Below, in pieces: positions 8,292-15,884 of a stretch of 27,060 nucleotides of DNA (its first letter is position 1; each line of letters begins with the position of its first letter). Made by a program: the position numbers and the translations under genes. The stretch is from Thermoflexales bacterium (lineage in GTDB: Bacteria; Chloroflexota; Anaerolineae; Fen-1058), in contig JAFGFO010000140.1 of assembly GCA_016931085.1 (NCBI GenBank), forward strand, positions 1 through 27,060, read 5' to 3'. A model generated the notes under the pieces. That model saw only the letters and a program-made list of their open reading frames with translations, searched no databases and was not told the DNA's origin.

Positions 8292-8324
8292 AGACCCTTA
8301 GGGTTTTGAAAACCCTAAGGGTCT
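8292..8324. repeat. 33-bp perfect palindrome between ATPase and permease genes
   Basis: The arms AGACCCTTAGGGTTTT (8292-8307) and its exact complement (8309-8324) flank one central base. The element contains the ATPase stop codon (8317-8315) and encodes its last residues (DP). It lies inside an operon, so full termination is unlikely. As RNA it could be a processing or stability hairpin that sets the ATPase:permease ratio. The perfection of the arms suggests a dispersed palindromic repeat. Confidence 0.85.
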
Positions 8325-8995
8325 GTAATTTGCCCATCACGCAGGCGCACGATCCGTCCGGCCTGGGCCCCGATCTCTTCGTCGTGGGTGACCATCACCA
8401 CCGTGATGCCCTTTTCCGCGTGCAAGCGGCGCAAGATGTCCATCACTTCAGCGCCTGATTTCGAGTCCAGGTTGCCGGTAGGCTCGTCGGCCATGATGAT
8501 GGCCGGGTTGTTGACCAGGGCGCGCGCGATGGCCACCCGCTGCTGCTGCCCGCCGGACAACTCGGTCGGCTGGTGATCCACCCGGTCGCCCAGCCCCACC
8601 ATCTCTAGCGCCTGGGCGGCCCGCTGCTTTCGCTCGGTCACAGACACTCGCCGGCCATTCCGCCCGTACTGCATCGGCAGCATCACCTGCTTGAGCGCGC
8701 TGGTGCGGGAGAGCAAGTTAAAGCTTTGGAAAACAAAGCCAATCTGATGGCTGCGAACGGACGCCAATTGATTGTCGTCCATACCGCCTACCTCGACCCC
8801 GTTCAGCCGGTACTGGCCCGAGGTCGGCGTATCCAGGCAGCCGATAATGTGCATCAGCGTGGACTTGCCAGAGCCGGAGCTGCCCATAATCGCCACCCAC
8901 TCGCCTGGCTCGATCTTGAGCGACACGCCACACAGAGCGTGAACCTTGACCTCGCCCATCTGGTAGACCTTGGTGACATTCTCAATCTCGATCAT
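8315..8995 (-). CDS. MacB/LolD-type ABC transporter ATPase
   Basis: A stand-alone ATPase of 226 aa. Visible motifs are Walker [10 protein letters not shown] (about 38-46), the Q-loop region FVFQSFNLL, signature [14 protein letters not shown], Walker [14 protein letters not shown] and H-loop VTHD. The QQQR and [12 protein letters not shown] phrases are typical of the LolD/MacB/FtsE class that pairs with FtsX-like permeases. It energises the permease encoded next. The ATG follows the adaptor stop by 1 nt and a GAGGAA ribosome site lies within the end of the adaptor gene, so translation is coupled. The stop codon sits inside the 33-bp palindrome. Confidence 0.95.
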   Translation of the reverse strand: MIEIENVTKVYQMGEVKVHALCGVSLKIEPGEWVAIMGSSGSGKSTLMHIIGCLDTPTSGQYRLNGVEVGGMDDNQLASVRSHQIGFVFQSFNLLSRTSALKQVMLPMQYGRNGRRVSVTERKQRAAQALEMVGLGDRVDHQPTELSGGQQQRVAIARALVNNPAIIMADEPTGNLDSKSGAEVMDILRRLHAEKGITVVMVTHDEEIGAQAGRIVRLRDGQITDP

Positions 8996-8996
8996 C

Positions 8997-10418
8997 TCAA
9001 TTCCTCATTCCACCGAACAGGCCAAAGCCTTGCGACCTCTCGGCACTGGGCGCGGCGACCACAATCACCTTGTCGCCTTCGGCCAGGCCGCCGGTGATCT
9101 CGACTTGAGTGTCAGTCATCATTCCCAACTCTACCGTTACCCGCTCGGTCTGGTCGCCGGCCAGCCGGTCTATGTAAGCTTGCTCTCCCTCAGTGTGAAC
9201 GGCGCGCAGCGGGACGATCAGCGTGTTCTCGCGGCTGGCGGTGACGATCTCTACATCGGCCGTCATCCCGGCGCGCACGGGCAGATCGGTTGGCGCCAGT
9301 TGAACCTCCACCGGGTAAAGCACCACACCCGATTGAGTCTCTGCCACCGGCGCGATCTCGGTCACCTGGCCAGCCAGTTCGACGTCAGCGAAAGCGTCCA
9401 GCGTCACGACAACTTTTTGCCCCGCACTAAGGCGCGCGATGTCCGTCTCGTCGAGCTTGATCTCTACGACCAGCGTCGCCAGGTCGCTCAACACAATCGC
9501 AGTTTGCCCGGTGTTCGCTATCTCACCTGTGTGGAGGTTCAGCGTGGTGACGGTACCGCCTGCTGGCGCAGTCAAGACTGTTTTTTCCAACGCCCGCTGC
9601 GCCGAAGTCAGGCTGAGTTGTGCCTGAGAAAGCGCGAGTTCCAACCCTTCCCGATCAAGCGGCGCGGTCTCCAGGGCCACTTGCGCTTTGAGCACGTTGG
9701 CCTGGGCGTCCTGCACCTCGCGCTTGCTGACACCGGCAAGCGCCAGATTATAATCGGCCTGCGCGACTTGCAGATTGTCTTGAGCGTCTTTGAGCGCTTG
9801 CTCGGTCGTCTCACGTTCATTCTCCAACCTGTCCTGCATGGGCGTATAAAGCTCCCAATCGCGGGCCGGGTCCCAGGTGTTGGTGTAATCCTCTTGGGCA
9901 TTGACCAGGCGATCTTGAGCCTGTTTCAGGTTGACCCGCTTCGACGTGAGCTGATCGCCGGTGTGGGCAGCCAGCGTGGAGGATTCGTCGTATGCCGCCT
10001 GGGCCGACGCCAGGTTCGCCTGCTTCAAGCCGGCTTCCGCCTCGACCCGCGCCGACGCCAGGTTGATCTCGGCCTGGCGCACCTGCGTCTCGGCGTTGGC
10101 AACGGCCTCGCGGGCATCGGCGTCATCCAGGCGAGCCAGCACGTCACCGACCTGCACCGTGTCACCTACTTTCACGGCTACCTCGGTCACGCGGCCGCCG
10201 GCAAGGAACGCCAGCGCCACCTCGTCGTTCGGCGCCAGGCTGCCGCTGGCGTCAACCGTCACCCGCAGCGTGCCTCGCTCCACACTAGCTGTTTCCCCCA
10301 CCGGTGCCTGGGCAAGGGCCTGCCGAGTCGGGATACCTAGCGTCAGCTCGTAGCCAACGTAACCCAAGCCGGCCAGCAGCACAGCCGCTACAACGATAAG
10401 CCATCTTTTTTTGTTCAT
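8997..10418 (-). CDS. Membrane-fusion/efflux adaptor (HlyD/MacA-like)
   Basis: An adaptor of 473 aa anchored by one N-terminal helix (about 5-24). A barrel-sandwich (lipoyl) half-motif is at about 45-98 (GGRVTEVAVKVGDTVQVGDVLARLDD). A long Ala/Gln-rich coiled-coil hairpin follows (about 100-280), then the second lipoyl half (VLTAPAGGTVTTLNLHTGE), a beta-barrel and a membrane-proximal domain. The adaptor would bridge the permease and the cell surface or an outer-membrane conduit. No TolC-like gene is visible here. It is first in the operon with ATPase, permease and lipoprotein. A perfect AGGAGG ribosome site lies 6 nt before the ATG. Direct repeats at 10458-10488 and a -10 at 10445-10450 indicate activator-dependent transcription. 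Confidence 0.93.
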   Translation of the reverse strand: MNKKRWLIVVAAVLLAGLGYVGYELTLGIPTRQALAQAPVGETASVERGTLRVTVDASGSLAPNDEVALAFLAGGRVTEVAVKVGDTVQVGDVLARLDDADAREAVANAETQVRQAEINLASARVEAEAGLKQANLASAQAAYDESSTLAAHTGDQLTSKRVNLKQAQDRLVNAQEDYTNTWDPARDWELYTPMQDRLENERETTEQALKDAQDNLQVAQADYNLALAGVSKREVQDAQANVLKAQVALETAPLDREGLELALSQAQLSLTSAQRALEKTVLTAPAGGTVTTLNLHTGEIANTGQTAIVLSDLATLVVEIKLDETDIARLSAGQKVVVTLDAFADVELAGQVTEIAPVAETQSGVVLYPVEVQLAPTDLPVRAGMTADVEIVTASRENTLIVPLRAVHTEGEQAYIDRLAGDQTERVTVELGMMTDTQVEITGGLAEGDKVIVVAAPSAERSQGFGLFGGMRN

Positions 10419-10444
10419 GCAATTCCTCCTGGTAGTTTTCCACC

Positions 10445-10450
10445 ATTCTA
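10445..10450 (-). promoter_or_regulatory. -10 box of the efflux operon promoter
   Basis: On the minus strand TAGAAT (10450-10445) matches the -10 consensus at five of six positions. The position expected for a -35 box (10473-10468) reads AGAATT, which is poor and lies within direct repeats. That arrangement is typical of promoters that need an activator. The start would be near 10438 and the leader about 20 nt, carrying AGGAGG. Confidence 0.5.
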
Positions 10451-10457
10451 CACCACC

Positions 10458-10488
10458 ATTCTGGAGGAATTCTGGAGACGCGCTGGAG
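10458..10488. promoter_or_regulatory. Direct-repeat operator with 11-bp period
   Basis: ATTCTGGAG occurs at 10458-10466 and again at 10469-10477, and a third CTGGAG lies at 10483-10488. The three CTGGAG cores start at 10461, 10472 and 10483, exactly 11 bp apart. OmpR/PhoB-family regulators bind as head-to-tail dimers to such repeats. The repeats lie from about -20 to -50 relative to the predicted start and replace the -35 box. The regulator encoded at 5144-5845, adjacent to the end of this operon, is the likely ligand (inference). Confidence 0.65.
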
Positions 10489-10514
10489 GGATTGTATAGA
10501 TTTGGGGGAGGGGA

Positions 10515-11258
10515 CTAGAGTTCGAGTTCGCCCATCACGGCCAGGATTTCATCTGGGCTGTGGCCGCCCGCGCGCGACGGCAGCTCGCGCACGATCTGGC
10601 CGTCTTTGAGGAACACCACCCGGTCGGCGTAGGAGGCCGCGCGCGGGTCGTGCGTCACCATGGCCACCGTCGCGCCCAGCTCCTGGCAGGTCTTGCGCAG
10701 CAGCTCGAGCACGGCCGTGCCCGACTTGGAGTCGAGGTTGCCGGTCGGCTCGTCGGCCAGCACGATCTTGGGATCGTTTACAAAGGCGCGCGCGATGGCC
10801 ACCCGCTGCTGCTGCCCGCCCGACAGTTGGTCGGGCTTGTGATCGCGGCGATCGCCCAGGCCGACCAGCTCGAGCAGCTCGTCCACCTTGGCTGCGTAAT
10901 CCTCGCCGCGCTTGCCGTCGATCAGCAGCGGCAGCGCTACGTTTTCGGCCGCCGTCAGCGTGGGCAGCAGGTTGTAGAACTGGAAGATAAAGCCTACCTC
11001 GCGCCGGCGCACGATGGTGATCTGGTCATCGCTGAGGTGGGCCAGGCGCTTGCCGCCCAGCAGCACGTCGCCGTCGCTGGGCGAGTCCAGCCCGCCCAGC
11101 AGGTGCAGCAGCGTGGACTTGCCGGCGCCCGATGGCCCCATGATGGCCACGAACTGGCCTTTTTGCACCTGGAAGTCAACGCCGCGCAGCGCGTCGACCA
11201 TCACTTCACCCATCTGGTACTGCTTGCTCAGTCCCTTTGTTTCGAGAATTTCGGCCAT
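10515..11258 (-). CDS. LolD/MacB-type ABC ATPase without adjacent permease
   Basis: An ATPase of 247 aa from the ATG at 11258. Motifs seen are Walker A GPSGAGKST, the Q-loop region FIFQFYNLLPT, signature [14 protein letters not shown], Walker [14 protein letters not shown] and H-loop VTHD. It is clearly paralogous to the ATPase at 8315-8995, with an extra C-terminal tail (about 25 residues). No permease gene follows: the next gene is the adaptor, which has its own promoter. It may serve the nearby MacB-like permease as an alternative ATPase or a permease elsewhere. The start at 11258 is preferred because GGAGAG lies 5 nt upstream. An in-frame GTG at 11279 lacks a ribosome site and would be only about 10 nt after the predicted transcription start. 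Confidence 0.93.
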   Translation of the reverse strand: MAEILETKGLSKQYQMGEVMVDALRGVDFQVQKGQFVAIMGPSGAGKSTLLHLLGGLDSPSDGDVLLGGKRLAHLSDDQITIVRRREVGFIFQFYNLLPTLTAAENVALPLLIDGKRGEDYAAKVDELLELVGLGDRRDHKPDQLSGGQQQRVAIARAFVNDPKIVLADEPTGNLDSKSGTAVLELLRKTCQELGATVAMVTHDPRAASYADRVVFLKDGQIVRELPSRAGGHSPDEILAVMGELEL

Positions 11259-11295
11259 GGTTTCTCTCCGTGTACTCACGTGCCAGCTATCAAGC

Positions 11296-11324
11296 AGTAT
11301 ACATCAGTATCACCATGGGGTCAA
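11296..11324 (-). promoter_or_regulatory. Promoter of the orphan ABC ATPase gene
   Basis: On the minus strand: -35 TTGACC (11324-11319), 17-bp spacer, -10 TATACT (11301-11296). Each box matches consensus at five of six positions. The start is predicted near 11289, about 31 nt before the ATG. It is back-to-back with the RNase J promoter, with 15 bp between the two -35 boxes. Confidence 0.75.
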
Positions 11325-11339
11325 CTGAAAAACTGCGCC

Positions 11340-11368
11340 TGGACAACAAATAGAAAGCGTGGTATAAT
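11340..11368 (+). promoter_or_regulatory. Promoter of the RNase J gene
   Basis: -35 TGGACA (11340-11345), 17-bp spacer and a perfect -10 TATAAT (11363-11368). Transcription from about 11375 gives a leader of roughly 125 nt that contains an intrinsic terminator before the start codon. Confidence 0.75.
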
Positions 11369-11412
11369 CTGAATCGTAGGACGTAGTAAGCAAGTCTGTT
11401 TTGAACCATATC

Positions 11413-11449
11413 AACCGCTCGGGCTTATTTTGCCTGGGCGGTTTTTTTT
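11413..11449 (+). terminator. Intrinsic terminator in the RNase J leader
   Basis: A 12-bp stem (11413-11424 with 11432-11443, ten Watson-Crick and two G-U pairs), 7-nt loop TTATTTT, is followed by an uninterrupted T run to 11449. It lies about 40 nt after the predicted start site and 50 nt before the RNase J ATG. It would either attenuate RNase J expression or end a separate RNA of about 75 nt. No obvious antiterminator partner is visible in the leader. Confidence 0.75.
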
Positions 11450-11498
11450 AAGCATCTGCACTCCGGCCTATCGATTAAATAAAAATACAAGGAAGACT

Positions 11499-13118
11499 AT
11501 GACAAAAAATTTACGAATCATTCCCCTCGGCGGCCTGGATGGAATTGGAAAGAATATGACAGTGTACGAGTACGGCCGCCACCTAGTGCTCGTTGACTGC
11601 GGCGTAATGTTCCCGGCAAATGACATGTACGGCATCGACCTGGTGCTGCCGGATTTCGATTACGTCATCAAGAATCAAGACAAGCTGCACGCTATCATCC
11701 TGACGCACGGTCACATGGATCACATCGGCGCGCTGCCGTATCTGCTGCAGCATGTCAAGACATCCATTTACGGAACGCCATTGACGCTGGGATTGGTTGA
11801 AAAGCAACTGGCTGAAAAGAAGCTGCTTCACCAGGCAGAGCTTGGCGTGTTGCACCCGGCGAGCCAGCACCCATTCGGCCCATTTCGAGTCAACCCATTT
11901 TCAGTTGCCCACTCCATCCCGGACGCGGTTGGGCTGGTGATCGAAACACCTGTTGGCAAGATCGTGCACACAGGCGATTATAAATTGGACGAGACCCCGG
12001 CCGGCGGCCGCACGACAGATTTAGAAACCCTCCGCAAGCTGACTCGGGGAGGCGTGCTGGCTATGCTTGGGGATAGCACCAATGCCGACAAGCCGGGACG
12101 CACACAAACCGAACGGGTTGTGCGCGAAACCCTGGACGGCTTGTTCCTCCAGGCCAAGGGGCAGCGAATCATTATCGCTACATTTTCCTCTCTGGTGGCA
12201 CGTCTGCAAGAGATCATGGACCTGGCTCAGAAACATGGACGGCAGGTGGCCCTCACCGGGCGCAGCCTGGTGGAGACTGTCGAGCTGGCCCGTGAGATGG
12301 GCTATCTCCAGGTACCTGACGATCTGATTGTCGATGCCCAAAAGCGTATAGCCGGCGGCAAACTGCTCATTCTCTCGACCGGTTCGCAGGGAGAACCGCG
12401 TTCGGCGTTGGACAGAATGGCAAACGGAGATCATGGCCAGGTCAAGATCGGGCACGGTGACACGATCATCATCTCCGGCGGCACAATCCCGGGCAATGAG
12501 GAGGATGTCAGCCGGATGATCAACAAGCTATTCGAACGGGGGGCAAAGGTGATCTATGGGGCCATGGCAAGCGTCCACGTCTCGGGCCACGGAAACCAGG
12601 AAGATATGCGTGCCATGCTCAAGGCGGTCAACCCCAAGTACTTGATCCCGGTACACGGCGAACCCCGGCACCTCTATTTGCACAAGCAACTGGCTCTGGA
12701 GGCAGGCATCCAAGCTGAACGTGTTTTCATCCTCAAGGAGGGTACGCCCTGGGCGAGTGATGGGCAAAAAGCTTGGACGGAGAAGGCCATGCATCTGGAG
12801 GATGTGTTGGTAGACGGAAGCCTGGTCGGCGAAATTGGCGAGGGCGTGATGCGCGATCGCCAGCGTCTCTCCCAGGATGGATTTATCGCTGCTTTCCTCC
12901 CAGTGAACAAAAAGCGACAATTGGTAGGTGAGCCGCAGATCGTCAGCCGTGGCTTTGGACACTTGGATGAGGCTGGGGACCTGTTACCTGCCAGTCGCAA
13001 CGAGATCAAGCGCCTGTATAAACGTGGAAGCCAAAATTTACATCGCGGGATTGAAAACTTTTTCTACCGTGAGACTCGGTCACGGCCGGTTGTGCTGTTA
13101 CAATACATCCAGGTATGA
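11499..13118 (+). CDS. rnj: Ribonuclease J
   Basis: A metallo-beta-lactamase/beta-CASP ribonuclease of 539 aa, close to the usual length of about 550. The family has 5'-3' exonuclease and endonuclease activity in mRNA turnover and rRNA maturation. The zinc motif HGHMDH is at residues 70-75, followed by HSIPDAVG and HTGDYKLD. Beta-CASP features include SGHGNQEDM and PVHGEPRHL. The C-terminal domain ends near RSRPVVLLQYIQV. The ATG at 11499 is chosen because AAGGAAGA lies just upstream. An in-frame ATG at 11430 falls inside the terminator hairpin and is unlikely. The position after a leader terminator suggests control of RNase J level, perhaps by its own activity. GC content is lower than in the neighbouring ABC genes by eye. 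Confidence 0.96.
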   Translation: MTKNLRIIPLGGLDGIGKNMTVYEYGRHLVLVDCGVMFPANDMYGIDLVLPDFDYVIKNQDKLHAIILTHGHMDHIGALPYLLQHVKTSIYGTPLTLGLVEKQLAEKKLLHQAELGVLHPASQHPFGPFRVNPFSVAHSIPDAVGLVIETPVGKIVHTGDYKLDETPAGGRTTDLETLRKLTRGGVLAMLGDSTNADKPGRTQTERVVRETLDGLFLQAKGQRIIIATFSSLVARLQEIMDLAQKHGRQVALTGRSLVETVELAREMGYLQVPDDLIVDAQKRIAGGKLLILSTGSQGEPRSALDRMANGDHGQVKIGHGDTIIISGGTIPGNEEDVSRMINKLFERGAKVIYGAMASVHVSGHGNQEDMRAMLKAVNPKYLIPVHGEPRHLYLHKQLALEAGIQAERVFILKEGTPWASDGQKAWTEKAMHLEDVLVDGSLVGEIGEGVMRDRQRLSQDGFIAAFLPVNKKRQLVGEPQIVSRGFGHLDEAGDLLPASRNEIKRLYKRGSQNLHRGIENFFYRETRSRPVVLLQYIQV

Positions 13119-13174
13119 TCGCGAGCGAGTCTGCATATCTGGTTGACTGACAAAATCAGCACTACAGGCTCGAA

Positions 13175-13203
13175 TTGGCACTGCACTCGAGTCATGATAT
13201 ACT
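13175..13203 (+). promoter_or_regulatory. Promoter of the radical SAM/FAD locus
   Basis: -35 TTGGCA (13175-13180), 17-bp spacer, -10 TATACT (13198-13203). The start would be near 13210, inside the longest reading frame of the next gene, which supports initiation at the ATG at 13216 with a leader of only a few nucleotides. Confidence 0.6.
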
Positions 13204-13215
13204 ATGAGCCATTGT

Positions 13216-14289
13216 ATGTTTGGAAAAGTGCTGTCTAACTATTTCACCAATCTGTGGCGCTTGCTGCGTGGCTCCCGCTTGCCGGACCCGCTGGCCGTCT
13301 CGTACTGCATCACCACATGCTGCAACCTGGCCTGCGCCTACTGCGAGGATTTTGGCCGGCAGCGCAACGCCGAACAGAGCCCTCCCCTGTCCCTGACGGA
13401 CGCCCGCCGGCTGCTGGCGATCATCCGAAGAGCCACCGGCAGCCTCATATTCACCGGCGGGGAGCCGCTGCTTTACCCCGATATCCAGGCCCTGGTGACA
13501 TACGCCCGGCGCGAGCTGCACTTTAAGCACCTGAGCTTGATCACCAATGGCCTCTTGCTGGCGGAGCAGGCTGGCCTGTTGGGTGAGCTGGATCGCCTGG
13601 TCGTCAGCCTGGACAGCGTAGATCCAGGTACATGGCACCAGACGCTGGGGGTGGAGGCGGACGTGGCGCGTCGCATCTTGAAGGCTGTCGCCGCCACAGC
13701 ACGGCAGCAGGAAAAACTCGGCTTCCAGATGGCGGCCCACTGCGTCGTTATGCCGGACGCGCTTGGGGCAGCCTTGAACGTGCTCGACTTTTGTGTCGCT
13801 CACGGCATCTTGTTCTCGTTTTCGCCCCAAGCGGTGAACAACTGGCCGCATTACGAGCTGCTGGCCTCCAATGCCTACCGCAGCTTTGTGTCGCACGTCA
13901 TCGATCTCAAGCTGGGGGGGGCGCCCATCTTGGGCAGTATGGCCTATCTCAAGTCGATGCTCACGTTCGAGCCTTTCGCTTGCTACCCGCTCCTGGTGCC
14001 TCGCGTGATGCCGGACGGCGGCCTGGTCTATCCCTGCCGGCCCATCGAGCGCGGCGGTGACGCTCACGGGGGACGAGATGTCAACCTGCTGGAGGCGGGC
14101 GATTGGCAAGTGGCCGTGGAACGGGCGGTGGCGCGCTATGGCCTCCCGCCGCTGACGTGCGGCAGTTGCTACCAGCAGTGCTATGCGGAACCTTCGCTGA
14201 TGCAGGCCCGTCCCCTGGCGCTGCTGCGCGAGCTAGTGGTGTTCGCCCCCTCGCGCCGCGGGCGCATTCACGACTATGCGCCGGGCTAG
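13216..14289 (+). CDS. Radical SAM protein with C-terminal cysteine-rich region
   Basis: A radical S-adenosylmethionine enzyme of 357 aa (361 if begun at the in-frame ATG at 13204). The cluster-binding motif is CNLACAYC (CxxxCxxC, Cys36, Cys40 and Cys43). The SAM-binding region includes FTGGEPLLYPD. C-terminal cysteines in FACYPLL, VYPCRP and LTCGSCYQQC resemble a SPASM/twitch-type auxiliary cluster site. Family members with this layout modify peptides, lipids or cofactors, and the substrate here is unknown. It is followed after 32 bp by a FAD-dependent oxidoreductase on the same strand, so the two probably act in one pathway. The start at 13216 is chosen because the ATG at 13204 touches the -10 box and could not be transcribed from that promoter. 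A 7-bp hairpin spans the stop codon. Confidence 0.88.
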   Translation: MFGKVLSNYFTNLWRLLRGSRLPDPLAVSYCITTCCNLACAYCEDFGRQRNAEQSPPLSLTDARRLLAIIRRATGSLIFTGGEPLLYPDIQALVTYARRELHFKHLSLITNGLLLAEQAGLLGELDRLVVSLDSVDPGTWHQTLGVEADVARRILKAVAATARQQEKLGFQMAAHCVVMPDALGAALNVLDFCVAHGILFSFSPQAVNNWPHYELLASNAYRSFVSHVIDLKLGGAPILGSMAYLKSMLTFEPFACYPLLVPRVMPDGGLVYPCRPIERGGDAHGGRDVNLLEAGDWQVAVERAVARYGLPPLTCGSCYQQCYAEPSLMQARPLALLRELVVFAPSRRGRIHDYAPG

Positions 14290-14300
14290 GGGGTAGCCCG
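14282..14300. repeat. Hairpin at the radical SAM stop codon
   Basis: A perfect 7-bp inverted repeat CGGGCTA/TAGCCCG (14282-14288 and 14294-14300) has a G5 loop and contains the TAG stop (14287-14289). There is no T run. It lies just before the GTG start of the FAD protein and could tune expression of the second gene or stabilise the first message. Confidence 0.5.
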
Positions 14301-14321
14301 CGGATCAGATAGAGTGTACAA

Positions 14322-15878
14322 GTGTCACAAGACGAAACCAACTATGACGCCGTAATCATCGGTGGGGGAGTAGCCGGGCTGACGGCGGCGCTTCACCTGG
14401 CAGAGCGCGGTTTGCGCCCACTCGTGCTGGAAGCCGATCCCCAGCAGGCTGGCGGGCGACTCAAAGGGGGTCCCCCCGTCGAGTTCGGTCAGGCCGGGCG
14501 AACCTGGCGCTTCCGGACCGAGCACGGCGTCCACGGCATCTGGTCGCCTTATCGCAATTTGCAGGCTATGCTAGCCCGCCACCGCATCCGGCCGGTTCTC
14601 GTCCCGGCCCGGCAGGAAGCCTGGATCCACGCAGATCGCTCCAAGGTGCGCTGGGCGGCGATCGGCACGGCCGTGCGCCACAGTTGGGTGCCGGCGCCGT
14701 TTCACTACCTGGGCTTGTTCGTCCGGCCGCGTTTCCTGGCCATGCTCAATGGCCAGGATTTGCTCTCACTGCCGCACGCGCTGGCAGGCATCTTGGTGGC
14801 CCTGTCCATCGATCCTCTGGAAAAAGACCGGCCGCGCCTGAACTTTAGCATGGCCGAGTACTGCCGTCACTGGTCTCCCAAGCTGAGCGAGATGTGCCTC
14901 GGCCTGACGCGCAATGCCATCCCAGCCTCACTGGAGCAGTTGCCCGCCTTGAGCTTTATCGCTTTCCTGCGTTTTTACACTCTACGCCGGCGCGACGATT
15001 GGGCCTTTTCCTATCTCCCCGATGACAGCGGCAGCAGCGTGATCGCGCCGTTGGCGACGGCGTTGGCGGCGCATGGGGGGGAACTGCGGCTGGGCGCCAC
15101 AGTCGTGAGGCTGGAGCGGCAGGCGGAGCTATGGGAGGTGGCTTGGGAGCAAGCCCCCTCGACCACCGCCTGCAAGCAGCGAGCGCCTCACGTCATCCTG
15201 GCCACCGACGCCCCATCGACCGAGGCGCTGCTTCGCGCCAGCCCTCCCACGGCCGAGCTGGCCAACGGCTTGCGGCTGCCAGCCGGCATCCCCACCAACA
15301 TCGTACGCTTGTGGTTCAGCCGCGCGCCGTGTCTCTCGTACGAGGCGGGCATTTTTACCGGCAACTCGATCCTGGACAACTTTTTCTGGCTGCATCGCAT
15401 CTATAACGATTACATCGAGTGGGGGCGTATCAGCGGCGGCAGCGCGATCGAAGCGCATGTGTATGGCCCGCCGGAAGTGTTGGCCATGCCTGACGAGGCG
15501 CTGCTAGAGCGAGCGGTGGCCGACGTGGAACGCGCCTGGCCTGAGTTGAAAGGGCATCTGCTCCACGCGGCGCTCGCCCGCAACGAAGCGACTCACACCC
15601 TGCTGGACATCGGCCCCACCCAAGAGCACCTGGCCATCTCCACGGCGTGGCCAGGGCTTTTGTGCTGTGGCGATTGGGTACGCGACCGCAGCCCGGCGCT
15701 CTTCCTGGAACGCGCCTGCGTGAGCGCGATCAAGGCGGCCAACGCCGTGCTGGCCGAGCGGGGCAAGCCGGCCTGGTGCGTGTTGGAGCCACCGCCGCCA
15801 GAGCCGTTGGCCAGCCTGATCGAGGGTTGGATGCGCGGCTTGTTCCAGGCTCTTCGCCGCCTGGCCCGGCGGGCATAA
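14322..15878 (+). CDS. FAD-dependent oxidoreductase, amine-oxidase/carotenoid-desaturase type
   Basis: A flavoprotein of 518 aa. The dinucleotide-binding fold is complete: VIIGGGVAGLTAALHLAERG (about 11-30), acidic residue in LVLEAD and a GGRL follow-on motif (about 42-46). The C-terminal FAD motif is LLCCGDWVRDRSPALFLERA, then a helix with SAIKAANAVL. HGVHGIWSPYRNLQ near 67-80 resembles the conserved segment of carotenoid desaturases and isorenieratene-synthase-like proteins. The substrate could therefore be a carotenoid, another isoprenoid or a related polyunsaturated molecule, and I cannot choose between these. Translation starts at GTG 14322 with no clear Shine-Dalgarno. No other in-frame start lies between the upstream stop and this codon. 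It is co-directional with the radical SAM gene and convergent with a decarboxylase-like gene. Confidence 0.88.
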   Translation: MSQDETNYDAVIIGGGVAGLTAALHLAERGLRPLVLEADPQQAGGRLKGGPPVEFGQAGRTWRFRTEHGVHGIWSPYRNLQAMLARHRIRPVLVPARQEAWIHADRSKVRWAAIGTAVRHSWVPAPFHYLGLFVRPRFLAMLNGQDLLSLPHALAGILVALSIDPLEKDRPRLNFSMAEYCRHWSPKLSEMCLGLTRNAIPASLEQLPALSFIAFLRFYTLRRRDDWAFSYLPDDSGSSVIAPLATALAAHGGELRLGATVVRLERQAELWEVAWEQAPSTTACKQRAPHVILATDAPSTEALLRASPPTAELANGLRLPAGIPTNIVRLWFSRAPCLSYEAGIFTGNSILDNFFWLHRIYNDYIEWGRISGGSAIEAHVYGPPEVLAMPDEALLERAVADVERAWPELKGHLLHAALARNEATHTLLDIGPTQEHLAISTAWPGLLCCGDWVRDRSPALFLERACVSAIKAANAVLAERGKPAWCVLEPPPPEPLASLIEGWMRGLFQALRRLARRA

Positions 15879-15884
15879 CATAGC

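Noticed and set aside
8970..10340. 456-codon plus-strand open frame opposite the adaptor gene
   Set aside because: No recognisable domain and no ribosome site. The adaptor on the other strand has the full family architecture.
11258..11279. GTG start at 11279 for the orphan ATPase
   Set aside because: No ribosome site and too close to the predicted transcription start. GGAGAG supports 11258.
11401..11451. Possible 16-codon leader peptide starting with TTG in the RNase J leader
   Set aside because: No Shine-Dalgarno precedes it and its sequence is simply the terminator hairpin. There is no run of regulatory codons.
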